Assembly (NCBI GenBank): GCA_036518955.1
Contig: DATDMG010000142.1
Span: 1-12,525 of the forward strand
Reading direction: 5' to 3'
Length of the DNA: 12,525 nucleotides
Origin: DATDMG01 sp036518955
Lineage (GTDB): Bacteria > Actinomycetota > Actinomycetes > Actinomycetales > Kineosporiaceae
Shown: piece after piece, positions 5,473-12,525 of the stretch
Position numbering within the stretch: the first letter of the stretch is position 1
Layout: each line of letters begins with the position of its first letter
Translations under genes and position numbers: made by a program
Notes under the pieces: model-generated
The model's input: only the letters and a program-made list of their open reading frames with translations
Databases searched by the model: none
Told to the model about the DNA's origin: nothing

Positions 5473-5825
5473 CGCCGGGCACCGTCCACGACGGGATCGG
5501 TGGCGGACCCGGCGGCGGGCGCGGGCAGGGCTGCGTGCAGTCGGTCCAGGGCGCCGTCGGCGAGGCGGTAGTCGACCCAGCGGCCCCGCTTCGTACTGGC
5601 GATCAGGCCGGCCTCGCGCAGCACCTTCAGGTGATAGCTGAGCAGGTTCGCCGCGATCGGCACCTGCTCCTGCAACCGGCATACGCAGGTCGTGCCCGCC
5701 GTGAGGGCCTGCAGGACCGCCAACCGGTTCGGGTCGGCCACCACCGCCAGCAACGCGGCGGCCGCCTCGGTTCCCAGCGACCCAGCCCGCGGGCGGTTCA
5801 CTTCAACGGCGGTCGAAGCAACCAT
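5469..5825 (-). CDS. ArsR/SmtB-family metal(loid)-responsive repressor
   Basis: The protein has 118 residues and a winged-helix fold. ADPNRLAVLQAL (30-41) and VPIAANLLSYHLKVLREAGLI (55-75, the recognition helix region) are diagnostic, followed by the wing GRWVDYRL. A CVC motif (Cys47, Cys49) lies in the helix before the HTH. This matches the alpha-3 thiol site of As(III)/Cd/Pb-sensing members, where metal binding releases DNA. The start at 5825 lies 41 nt after the CopA stop, and the stop overlaps the permease start. It probably represses its own unit. The palindrome TTCAAC-GGCG-GTCGAA within its first codons is a weak operator candidate. No third Cys is evident, so two-Cys or inter-subunit binding would be needed. 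Confidence 0.9.
   Translation of the reverse strand: MVASTAVEVNRPRAGSLGTEAAAALLAVVADPNRLAVLQALTAGTTCVCRLQEQVPIAANLLSYHLKVLREAGLIASTKRGRWVDYRLADGALDRLHAALPAPAAGSATDPVVDGARR
5802..5817. promoter_or_regulatory. Weak candidate ArsR operator at the start of arsR
   Basis: TTCAACGGCGGTCGAA is an inverted repeat (TTCAAC / GTCGAA, one mismatch, 4-nt centre) inside the first codons of the ArsR gene. GGTCGAAG also occurs twice as a direct repeat (5811-5818 and 5826-5833) around the start codon. ArsR-family proteins bind short dyads of this size near their own promoters, but a site inside the coding region would be unusual. No clear promoter is seen in the 41-nt gap. Confidence 0.2.
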
Positions 5826-5866
5826 GGTCGAAGTGTTCGCCTGCCACGCGGGTCGCGACGGGGGTC

Positions 5867-8179
5867 CTACGTCCCGCTGCTGCCGGCCGACGACCCGGTC
5901 GCCGGCTCGAACCCGCGCAGGCGCAGGCTGTTGGAGACGACCAGCGTGGACGACAGGGACATCGCAGCCGCGGCGATCAGAGGGTTGAGCAACCCGGCCG
6001 CGGCGATCGGGATCGCCGCGACGTTGTACCCGAAGGCCCAGGCCAGGTTGCCACGGATCGTCCGCAGCGTCCGGCGCGACAGCTGCACGGCGTCGACGAT
6101 CACCCGCAGGTCCTCACGGACCAGGATGACGTCCGCCGACTTCATCGCGATGTCGGTGCCCTTCACCACGGCCAAGCCGAGGTTCGCGGTGGCCAGCGCG
6201 GCGGAATCGTTGATCCCGTCACCCACCATGGCGACCCGGTGCCCCTGACGCTGCAGGTCGCGGATCACCTGGGCCTTGTCCGCCGGCAGGACCTCGGCGA
6301 TCACCTCGTCGACCCCGATCGACCGGCCCACGGCCCCGGCGCACGCCTCGCCGTCCCCGGTCAGCAGGACGGTCCGCAGCCCCAAGCCGCGCAGGTGCTC
6401 GACGGCGGGACGGGCCGAGTCCTTGACGGTGTCGCTCAACCCGATCACGCCCCAACAGGCGCCGTCCACGGCGAGCAGGACGGCGGTCATGCCGTCCTGC
6501 TGGATCCGGTCCACCTGCGTCCTGGTCGCGGCGTCCGGCTCGATCGCGCGCTCGGCCAGCAGCCGCGGGTTACCGACCAGCACCTGCCGCCCGTCGACCT
6601 CGCCGCTCGTTCCCAGGCCGGGCAGCGCGGTGGACCCGTGGACGGGTCGGATGGGCACCCGCTCGGCCCGGGCGGCACGAACCACCGCCGCGGCCACAGC
6701 GTGCTCCGATCCGGACTCGACCGAGGCCGCCATGGACAGAACCTGGTCCCGGCTCCGACCGCTGTTGGGCATCACCTCCGCCACGCGCAGGGCGCCGGTG
6801 GTAACCGTTCCGGTCTTGTCCAGGACGACGGTGTCGATGGTGCCGCTGGCCTCCAGCGCCTCCTGGCTCTTGATCAGGATCCCGAGCTGGCTGCCGCGCC
6901 CGACGCCCACCATCAGCGCCGTCGGGGTCGCCAGCCCCAAGGCGCACGGGCAGGCGATGATCAGGACGGCGATACCGTTGCTGACGGCCTGCCCGGCCGG
7001 GGCGCCGGCCAGCAGCCACCCGACGGCGACGAGCGCGGCGAGCACGACGACGGACGGGACGAACACGCTCGACACCCGGTCGGCGAACCGCTGCACGCGC
7101 GCCTTGTGCCGCTGCGCCTCCTCGGCCATCACGGCCATCTGGGCCAGCCGGGTGTGCGGCCCGACGGCGTCCGCGCGGACGACGAGCCGCGCGGCCAGGT
7201 TGACCGTGCCGCCGACGACCGTGCTGCCCGGCCCGACGTCCGCGGGCACGGCCTCACCCGTCATGGCGCTGGTGTCCACCGTGGACCGGCCCGCGGCCAC
7301 CGTCCCATCCGCGGCGAGGCGCTCGCCCGGCAGCACGACGAGGAGGTCGCCACGACGCAGGTGCGCCACCGGCACCACCTCCTCGATGCCGGAACGCTCC
7401 ACCCGCGCCTGTTGGACGGCCAGGTTGCCGATCGCGTGCAGAACGTCCCCGGCGTGACGGCGGGAGCGCGTCTCGAAGTAGCGGCCGCCGAGCTGGAAGG
7501 TGACCATCCCGGCCGCCACGTCGAGGTAGATCGAGTTGGCGCCCGCGGGCGTGGTCCCGAAACCGAGCCAGTACCCGGCAGCGGTCGCCGGGTCGACGAG
7601 CATCGTGTACAGGGCCCAGCCGAAGGAGACCACCGCCCCCAGGGACACCAACGTGTCCATGCTCATGGCCCCGCGCCGCAGGTTGTGCAGGGTGGCCCGG
7701 TGGAACGGCCAGGCGGCCCAGGTGACGACGGGCACGGCGAGCAGGACGCACAACCACTCCCAGCCAGGGAACCGCAGGCCGGGAACGAGCGCCAGCATGA
7801 TCGTCAGGTCGCAGAGCGGGACGGTCAGCAGCGCGGCCACTGCGAGGCGGCGCCGTAGCACCGACAGCCGGACGGCGGTGGCCCGCGCCGTCCAGGTGTC
7901 GTCGTCCTGCGGGACGCGGACGGTGGCGGTGTACCCCGCCCGTTCCACCGCGTGGACGGCCACCCCGGCATCACGGGGCGCGAGCCCGGTCACGAAGGCA
8001 CGCTCGATCGCGAAGTTCACGCTGGCCTGCACCCCGTCGAGCTTGTTGAGCACCCGCTCCACCCGGGCGGCGCAGGCAGCACAGGTCATCCCACCGATGC
8101 TCAGTTCCAGGCCCGGCGCCGGGCCTGCGTCCCCGTCCACGTCCACGGACGGCGTCCCCTGGAGTCGTTCGACGGTCAT
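5867..8179 (-). CDS. copA: CopA-type Cu(I)-exporting P1B-ATPase
   Basis: The protein has 770 residues. The ATG at 8179 overlaps the CtaG stop by 4 nt (ATGA); the frame is open further upstream but that part is antisense noise. Residues 24-90 form one heavy-metal-associated domain with GMTCAAC (Cys33, Cys36). Then come eight membrane helices, the actuator TGEAVP (307-312), the transmembrane metal site CPC (410-412), phosphorylation site DKTGT (Asp454), LLTGDG (605-610) and MVGDGIND (651-658). The last two helices contain GYN (717-719) and MSLSS (740-744). CPC + YN + MxxSS defines the P1B-1 class, which pumps Cu(I) (or Ag(I)) out of the cytoplasm. The nucleotide-domain HP dipeptide reads HA (SEHAVA, His493). 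The gene follows CopD/CtaG in one tight operon under the BlaI-type regulator. Confidence 0.95.
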   Translation of the reverse strand: MTVERLQGTPSVDVDGDAGPAPGLELSIGGMTCAACAARVERVLNKLDGVQASVNFAIERAFVTGLAPRDAGVAVHAVERAGYTATVRVPQDDDTWTARATAVRLSVLRRRLAVAALLTVPLCDLTIMLALVPGLRFPGWEWLCVLLAVPVVTWAAWPFHRATLHNLRRGAMSMDTLVSLGAVVSFGWALYTMLVDPATAAGYWLGFGTTPAGANSIYLDVAAGMVTFQLGGRYFETRSRRHAGDVLHAIGNLAVQQARVERSGIEEVVPVAHLRRGDLLVVLPGERLAADGTVAAGRSTVDTSAMTGEAVPADVGPGSTVVGGTVNLAARLVVRADAVGPHTRLAQMAVMAEEAQRHKARVQRFADRVSSVFVPSVVVLAALVAVGWLLAGAPAGQAVSNGIAVLIIACPCALGLATPTALMVGVGRGSQLGILIKSQEALEASGTIDTVVLDKTGTVTTGALRVAEVMPNSGRSRDQVLSMAASVESGSEHAVAAAVVRAARAERVPIRPVHGSTALPGLGTSGEVDGRQVLVGNPRLLAERAIEPDAATRTQVDRIQQDGMTAVLLAVDGACWGVIGLSDTVKDSARPAVEHLRGLGLRTVLLTGDGEACAGAVGRSIGVDEVIAEVLPADKAQVIRDLQRQGHRVAMVGDGINDSAALATANLGLAVVKGTDIAMKSADVILVREDLRVIVDAVQLSRRTLRTIRGNLAWAFGYNVAAIPIAAAGLLNPLIAAAAMSLSSTLVVSNSLRLRGFEPATGSSAGSSGT

Positions 8180-10263
8180 TCCGCTCCCTGTCGTGGATCG
8201 GGCTCGGCAGGTCCCGCGGTGGACGGCACTGGGACGGTGATGTCGGCCTCGCTCCCGACGGCGGCGCGACGGGCCAGATGCGCCATCAGGTCCCGGTAGG
8301 CGTCCGGCTCGGTGGCGCCCGGCCCGTCGTGCGACGGATCCACCCGGCGGTCCTGGCGTGACCACTGCACCAGCAGCACGACCAGGGCGAACGTCAGCGG
8401 TACCTCCCCCGCGGCCAGCGCGACCGCCCCACCCACGTACTGGTCGTGGGGCAGATCGGTGATCCACGACACCTCGGACTGCAAGTACCGGTAGAACGTC
8501 TGCGCGACGACCTGGTGCGTGGTCATGAGCAGGACGCCGAAGAAGGCGTGGAACGGCATCCCGGCCAGGACGAGCCCGAGCCGCCCGAGGGGCGGGACCG
8601 GTCGCGGTGGCGGGTCGGTTCCCATGATCAGGCCGAAGAAGAGGTAGCCGACGGCGAGGAACTCCAGGTTCATCACCACGTGCGCCCAGTGGTACCGGCT
8701 GGCCCGGTCGAAGATGTCGGTGAAGTACAGCACGTAGTACGAGGCGGTGTAAGCGACCAGGGCGTGCACCGGGTGCGACAGGTGGCGGACCGGGCCCCAG
8801 GCGAGCAGCGCCGTCACCGCCTCGCGGACGCCGGCGGGCTCGGACGTCGGGCGCGCGGGCAGCGCCCGGAGGGCGAGCGTGACCGGTGCCCCGAGCACGA
8901 GCAAGGCCGGCACGACCATGGTCAGGCTCATGTGCAGCGCCATGTGCACGCTGAACGACGCCCCCGCGTACCGGCCGACGCCCGAGCACGTGGTGACGGC
9001 GGCGACCACCCAGCCGAGGACCCAGGCGGCGGTCCGGCCCCGCGGCCACGGCGCAGCGCCCCGCAGGCGACGCGACCCCGCCAGGTAGTAGCCACCGATC
9101 GCGGTCACGGCGAGCACCACGAACAGCAGGTTGACCCGCCAGCCGAGGGCCAACGTCGCCGGGCCCGGTGGCGCCGCGACGTCGTACCCGAGGTAGCCCT
9201 GGGCGATCGACGTCGGCACGAAGTACTGCGGCGGGGGGATCCGGGTCAGGGCCACGTCGACGGCGAGGTACCCGGCGCCCAGCAGCGCCGCGGCACGCAG
9301 AAAGCGCTCGGTGCGGTCCGGATCGGACCGGTCCCCGGCCCGCCACCAGCGCAGGCCCGTCAGCCCGAGCGCCGCCAGGAGCACGAACTGCACCGCGAAC
9401 AGCCGCCCGGTGGCGGTCCCCAGACGCGGTGACCCCTCGGTCTCGACCGCGGCCACCACCACCTGACCGGCGACCGTCACGGGCCAGCACACCAGAGCCA
9501 GCCGCGTGTAGCGGCGAACCAACCCGGGCGACAGCCGGTCCCGGCGCAGGGACAGGACCACAGTGGCCCCCAGCCAGGCCGTCGTCGCCGGGGTCGCCAC
9601 GATCGTGGCATCCCCCGCGAAATCATGGTTCGGCCCGACCAGGACGTGCTCCACCAGCGGCACCGCGAGCACGCCCACCGCGGCCACCCCCAGCAGCGCA
9701 GCCGCCGCCGGCCACGCCCGAGAGAACGTCGCGGTCATCACGATGACGAGAGCGCACATCAGCACGACGGTCCAGGCCCGCGGTCGGTCGCCCTGCGTGA
9801 GGAGGATCGCCCCACCCGGGTCGAGCAGTCGCCGCAGCGGTTGTCCGTTGCCGTCGGCGGCGTCCACGAGCACGAGCGCCCCCGCGACTCCCGCCCAGGC
9901 CAGGGCGGCGCCGCGGACGATGCTCATCGTCCCGAACTCCTCCACGACCGCCCGGTCGCGCCCCCGGCGTGGCGTGAGCAGCACGGTGACGACCAGAGCG
10001 CCGACGCACACCACGGCCGCGACCTGCGCGAGGCCGCGGCCGACGGCAGCGGTCGTCGCGGTGACCCGCCCGGGGTCGTCCGAAGCGATCACGGCATAGC
10101 GGGACGCGCCCAGGGCCAGCACCGTCACGGCCGAGGCTGCGGGCACCAGGGCCAGGCCACCGACGGCGACCGCAAGCCTCGCCCGGGATACCGGTGCCGG
10201 CGCGGCCGGTTCGGCGTCGGTAGCAGGCGGTGACCCCGCCGGCGGTGCAGCCGGCACGGGCAT
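8176..10263 (-). CDS. CopD/CtaG-type membrane protein (copper uptake / cytochrome oxidase copper assembly)
   Basis: About 695 residues if the start is the ATG at 10263, whose first base overlaps a TGA that would end the M56 gene in the neighbouring frame (TGATG). Residues ~30-400 form a multi-helix CopD-like half, with HDFAGDATIVATPATTAW near 213-230. Residues ~405-640 form the CtaG (caa3-type oxidase assembly) half, with FSVHMALHMSLTMVVPAL (His440, His444), HPVHALVAYTASYYVLYFTD (497-516), HWAHVVMNLEFLAVGYLFFG and GMPFHAFFGVLL. The conserved His and Met residues in membrane segments fit copper handling. This two-domain layout is known in actinobacteria (Rv0102-like). The final ~60 residues are charged and cytoplasmic. 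As sequenced, this frame is continuous with M56, so it could be called as one 1012-residue protein. Confidence 0.85.
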   Translation of the reverse strand: MPVPAAPPAGSPPATDAEPAAPAPVSRARLAVAVGGLALVPAASAVTVLALGASRYAVIASDDPGRVTATTAAVGRGLAQVAAVVCVGALVVTVLLTPRRGRDRAVVEEFGTMSIVRGAALAWAGVAGALVLVDAADGNGQPLRRLLDPGGAILLTQGDRPRAWTVVLMCALVIVMTATFSRAWPAAAALLGVAAVGVLAVPLVEHVLVGPNHDFAGDATIVATPATTAWLGATVVLSLRRDRLSPGLVRRYTRLALVCWPVTVAGQVVVAAVETEGSPRLGTATGRLFAVQFVLLAALGLTGLRWWRAGDRSDPDRTERFLRAAALLGAGYLAVDVALTRIPPPQYFVPTSIAQGYLGYDVAAPPGPATLALGWRVNLLFVVLAVTAIGGYYLAGSRRLRGAAPWPRGRTAAWVLGWVVAAVTTCSGVGRYAGASFSVHMALHMSLTMVVPALLVLGAPVTLALRALPARPTSEPAGVREAVTALLAWGPVRHLSHPVHALVAYTASYYVLYFTDIFDRASRYHWAHVVMNLEFLAVGYLFFGLIMGTDPPPRPVPPLGRLGLVLAGMPFHAFFGVLLMTTHQVVAQTFYRYLQSEVSWITDLPHDQYVGGAVALAAGEVPLTFALVVLLVQWSRQDRRVDPSHDGPGATEPDAYRDLMAHLARRAAVGSEADITVPVPSTAGPAEPDPRQGAE

Positions 10264-11214
10264 CAGGACATGCCCCCGTCCCGAGGGCGGTCCGCCGCGC
10301 CGGTGGGTCCCAGCGCGGCGGCCGACGCCGGACGGACCTCGCCGGCCAGTCGGGTGACTGCCCGCAGAGCGGGCCGGCATCGGACGGCGAGCCCCGGGTG
10401 CCGCTCCGGACGGGGCGGCCACCCGGCGGGCGCGCAGCAGCAGGCCGGGGTCCTCGGTGAGTGCGGCCATCGCCGTCAGCGCGCGGGCGAGGTCCGCCCG
10501 CCCGCAGACCCGCGCGGCGACGTCGTCGGCGATCAGTTCCACCAGCAGCCGCGTCGACCGGTCCAGCTGACGTGCCCCGGGCAGGGCCGGCGTGCAGCTG
10601 ACGTTGAACCGGGCCAGCCGCGCGATCCACCCGTGCCGCCGCGCCAGGTGGGCCCGCTCGTGTTCGATCACCGCACGCAACTCTCCCGTGGTCAGCGCGT
10701 CCTCCAACCGGGACGTGACGACGACCCTCGGCGTGCGACCCGGCAGGCTCACGGCCAGCGGCCGGTCGCTCTCGACGTAGCTCACCTCCACCCCGGCCCG
10801 CCGCTCGGTGCGGTACGCCGCAGCGCCCGCCAACACGGTGAACAGCGCGACGGTGCGCCGGTGGTCGTCGGTCAGCGGTTCACCTCGGGTCAGCGCCAGC
10901 GATGCCAGGGCTCCGACGGCCACCAGACCGGCCCAGCAGAAGACGACGGCGCTCGTCGGCCCCTGCGGATAGGGAGACGTCGGCCCCTGCAGGTGGGCAT
11001 CCGTACCGGCCGCAGGACCAGGCTGAGCCAGCCCGACCGCAAGCGCCCGCACCAGACTGGCCGCCAGGCTCCCCAGCCCTCCCAGGTAGGCCGCGCACCA
11101 CAGGCTCAGCGCCAGCGCGGGGTGCCGGGTACGCCAGCGAGCTCTCACCAGATACGCCGGGACGCCCGCCGCCAGCACGGCCGCGACGGCCAGCAGCATC
11201 AGGACGACACGCAC
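10264..11214 (-). CDS. M56-family (BlaR1-like) membrane zinc peptidase, 3' end probably frameshifted
   Basis: The GTG at 11214 lies 6 nt after the blaI stop, with GGAG in the end of blaI. The protein begins with two or three membrane helices (2-22, 33-60, 88-108). Then comes the zinc-peptidase core: HERAH (185-189, HExxH) and ELIADD (Glu226, likely third ligand). M56 enzymes sense a signal and cleave or trigger cleavage of their BlaI partner. The penicillin-binding domain of true BlaR1 is absent, as in Rv1845c-like proteins. After about residue 278 (nt ~10375-10390) the frame becomes Arg/Gly/Ser/Pro-rich. One base over, a better frame (ALRAVTRLAGEVRPASAA...) ends at TGA 10265-10263 on the start of CtaG. 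A 1-nt insertion is the simplest explanation; without it the frame runs into CtaG. Confidence 0.75.
10954..10990. repeat. 13-nt direct repeat encoding a duplicated QGPTS
   Basis: CGTCGGCCCCTGC occurs at 10954-10966 and 10978-10990, a 24-nt period. On the minus strand it encodes two in-frame QGPTS copies in the loop between the second and third membrane helices of M56. It looks like a small slippage duplication. Confidence 0.7.
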
Positions 11215-11220
11215 CGCGCC

Positions 11221-11604
11221 CTACTCCGGCGTCCCCGGGCCGTCCGCCTCGCCGAGTGCACGTCGCAGGACGTCGACGTCCTCGGCCTCGAGGCTGCCGG
11301 CGAAGCGCAGCAGGGCGGCGCTGCGGTCCTGCGTGGCGAGCAGGGCCGCCAGCATCGTCTCCGCGGCGTGACCCGACTCCGACTGGCGGGCTGCGAAGAC
11401 CAATGTGCCGTTGTCGGACACCGATCGGGTGACGCGCTGCTTGGCCTCCAGCCGCTGCAGCACGGTGAGGACGGTCGTGAACGCCGGTGCCCCGGCGGGG
11501 GGAAAGGCCCGGTGCACCTCGGTGGCGCTCAGCGGGCGGCCGGCGTCCCAGAGAATCCGGATGACGCTCGACTCCAGGGCTCCGGGACGTCGTCGTTCTA
11601 CCAT
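11221..11604 (-). CDS. blaI: BlaI/MecI/CopY-family transcriptional repressor
   Basis: The protein has 127 residues. The ATG at 11604 is chosen for its GGAGG (11613-11617) at 8-nt spacing; the longer frame from 11664 would overlap the operator. The winged-helix signature is clear: LESSVIRILWDAGRPLSATEV (10-30) and AFTTVLTVLQRLEAKQRV (41-58), followed by a helical dimerisation tail (ETMLAALLATQDRSAALLRF). There is no cysteine at all, so it lacks the C-terminal CxC copper site of CopY. The signal must come through another route, most simply cleavage by the adjacent M56 peptidase. A BlaI-type palindrome at 11643-11655, 39 nt upstream, indicates autorepression. The repressor heads the unit M56-CopD/CtaG-CopA. 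Confidence 0.9.
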   Translation of the reverse strand: MVERRRPGALESSVIRILWDAGRPLSATEVHRAFPPAGAPAFTTVLTVLQRLEAKQRVTRSVSDNGTLVFAARQSESGHAAETMLAALLATQDRSAALLRFAGSLEAEDVDVLRRALGEADGPGTPE

Positions 11605-11642
11605 CGGGTCCGCCTCCGTCCGGTCACTACGCCACCGGAATA

Positions 11643-11655
11643 CTACAACCTGTAG
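11643..11655. promoter_or_regulatory. BlaI-type operator in front of blaI
   Basis: CTACA-ACC-TGTAG is a perfect 5+5 inverted repeat with a 3-nt centre, matching the TACA/TGTA half-sites recognised by BlaI/MecI/CopY proteins. On the minus strand TAGTAT (11645-11640) overlaps one arm and would make a good -10, so binding would block initiation of the blaI operon. The 15-nt core CTACAACCTGTAGAG differs at one position from the site at 12453. Confidence 0.75.
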
Positions 11656-11683
11656 AGAAGCCACTGGATGCGCGCGGTCGGCA

Positions 11684-12358
11684 TCACATCGGCATCGGCC
11701 TGGAGGGCATCGACATCGCCGCCGTCCCGTACTGCATCGCCAGCAGCATGTACGCCATACCGAGAGCCATCACGACCAGGCTCAGCCGGACACTCCGGGT
11801 GTACGCGCCCTGCCGCCGAACCGCGAGCACAGTCACGGGCGACCGGTCGGTGGCGACGTCCGGCCCCCGGCCCGCGTCGCTCACCACCCCGTCATGCTCG
11901 GCGGCGAGGCTGAGGGCCTCCCGCTCGGCGACAGTGGACAGCCGACCGCTCGCCCATCCGGCGGCCTCGACGAGGAACCAGGCCGCGAGCAGCACGGTCA
12001 CCACCGCGTTCTTGGACTCCATCATCTCGAACATATAGGCCATCGCCCCCAGGTCGACGGCCGCGATCAGCCAGGGCCACGACATGCCCCGCTCGCCCCG
12101 CGAGAACCACGCCGTGGCCCCTAGCGCGCCGACCGCGGCCACCGCGAAGGTGACCTTCCCGGGGGTCGCCGGGACCGGCATCTCGTCGGCCGGCCAGAAC
12201 ATGTCCAGCATGCCGAGCGCCATCGGGACGTGGACGCCGTGCCACGGCCGGGAGCGGCCGCGCACGCCGAGGGCATGGACCGCGTGCGCCACGAGAATGA
12301 CCAGGAAAATGACGGTGCACACGACGTCGAGCCACCTGGGCAGCCAACTGTTCGACAT
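11684..12358 (-). CDS. DUF5134 integral membrane protein, Met/His-rich
   Basis: The protein has 224 residues. The ATG at 12358 has GGAGGAG (12368-12374) at 9-nt spacing, so it is preferred to the TTG at 12367 that falls inside the ribosome binding site. The pattern of hydrophobic segments (about 12-30, 42-56, 68-84, 93-112, 116-134, 190-212) and the motif WHGVHVPMALGMLDMFWPADEM (39-60) fit DUF5134, an actinobacterial family of unknown function. Met and His are unusually frequent: H25, H28, H40, H43, M46, M50, M53, and a tail MSMPSRPMPM. These residues could coordinate Cu(I), in keeping with the CopA and CtaG genes downstream, but this is inference. Its own BlaI-type operator lies 94 nt upstream, and the blaI operator lies between its stop and blaI. 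Confidence 0.75.
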   Translation of the reverse strand: MSNSWLPRWLDVVCTVIFLVILVAHAVHALGVRGRSRPWHGVHVPMALGMLDMFWPADEMPVPATPGKVTFAVAAVGALGATAWFSRGERGMSWPWLIAAVDLGAMAYMFEMMESKNAVVTVLLAAWFLVEAAGWASGRLSTVAEREALSLAAEHDGVVSDAGRGPDVATDRSPVTVLAVRRQGAYTRSVRLSLVVMALGMAYMLLAMQYGTAAMSMPSRPMPM

Positions 12359-12452
12359 GGTAGGCAACTCCTCCGGCGCATTTTGTCAGTGACTCTGTCC
12401 GGCCGTGTCCACGACGGCACGAGCGAGCCTACGCTCATCCTGAGGAGCATTT

Positions 12453-12465
12453 CTACAACGTGTAG
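12453..12465. promoter_or_regulatory. BlaI-type operator in front of the DUF5134 gene
   Basis: CTACA-ACG-TGTAG is a perfect inverted repeat that extends to 15 nt (TCTACA / TGTAGA, 12452-12466). It is nearly identical to the site at 11643-11655 in arms, spacing and one flank. It lies about 94 nt before the DUF5134 ATG. No other gene is visible between it and the window end. A -10 overlapping the left arm on the minus strand (TAGAAA) is weaker than at blaI. Confidence 0.7.
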
Positions 12466-12525
12466 AGTTCCACCGACGGCCACCCCGTGCCGCCAGGGTC
12501 GCACCGGGACCGATCCCCCGGCGAG

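Noticed and set aside
5473..5682. Upstream start for the permease
   Set aside because: The added residues are Arg/Pro-rich and lie inside the ArsR gene; the ATG at 5472 with a 4-nt overlap fits better.
6239..7858. Long + strand open frame opposite CopA
   Set aside because: It is antisense to a complete P-type ATPase with all motifs; the product is His/Gln/Arg/Pro-rich noise.
8180..9490. Upstream extension of the CopA frame to a start at 9490
   Set aside because: That stretch is the out-of-frame image of CtaG; the ATGA overlap and HMA domain start place the real start at 8179.
10270..11655. Long + strand open frame opposite M56 and blaI
   Set aside because: It is antisense to HExxH peptidase and winged-helix genes; no recognisable features and no ribosome binding site.
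1..12525. CRISPR arrays, tRNA or rRNA genes, complete insertion sequences
   Set aside because: No regularly spaced repeats, no cloverleaf or rRNA signature and no full transposase with terminal inverted repeats were seen on reading both strands.

Overview
The window is very GC-rich (about 70% or more) with strongly G/C-biased third codon positions and several GTG starts. Its gene families (DUF5134, CopD/CtaG fusion, BlaI/M56 pair) are typical of actinobacteria. It looks like an accessory metal and sulfur stress region, on a genomic island or plasmid, rather than core chromosome. No complete transposase or integrase is visible, but there is a cluster of truncated genes, including a probable tyrosine recombinase tail.

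Left part (1-2740), mostly + strand: a reactive-sulfur module. A TauE/SafE permease (305 onward) is followed by a persulfide dioxygenase-rhodanese protein of CstB type (1251-2687). Three CstR/CsoR-like palindromes (C-run, short centre, G-run, flanked by ATA/TAT) lie at 74-91, 1161-1179 and 2969-2982. No CstR repressor gene is visible, so it must be encoded elsewhere. A strong GC hairpin follows cstB.

Middle part (2807-4098): a patchwork of broken genes. It holds the first ~49 codons of a PIG-L deacetylase, then the third operator, a start resembling a signal peptide, the C-terminal half of a thioredoxin reductase, an unrecognised fragment, and a recombinase C-terminus. Two frames stay open by chance, so automatic callers may join unrelated pieces into chimeric proteins.

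Right part (4109-12358), all - strand. Read from the right it runs DUF5134 membrane protein, BlaI-type repressor, M56 membrane peptidase, CopD/CtaG membrane protein, CopA-type Cu(I) ATPase, ArsR regulator with a CVC metal motif, COG0701 permease, and a small CANC thioredoxin. Spacing is tight, with stop/start overlaps at M56/CtaG, CtaG/CopA and ArsR/permease. Two nearly identical BlaI-type operators (11643-11655 and 12453-12465) precede blaI and the DUF5134 gene. I read the first five genes as one copper-handling regulon controlled by a BlaI/M56 pair. The ArsR-permease-thioredoxin unit is a neighbouring arsenic/metalloid-type module that may also have its own promoter.

The main oddities are these. 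The M56 frame is fused to CtaG, probably by a 1-nt frameshift. The TauE ORF has no stop and runs 452 nt into cstB. Two of the CstR-like operators sit exactly where an upstream reading frame has lost its natural end.
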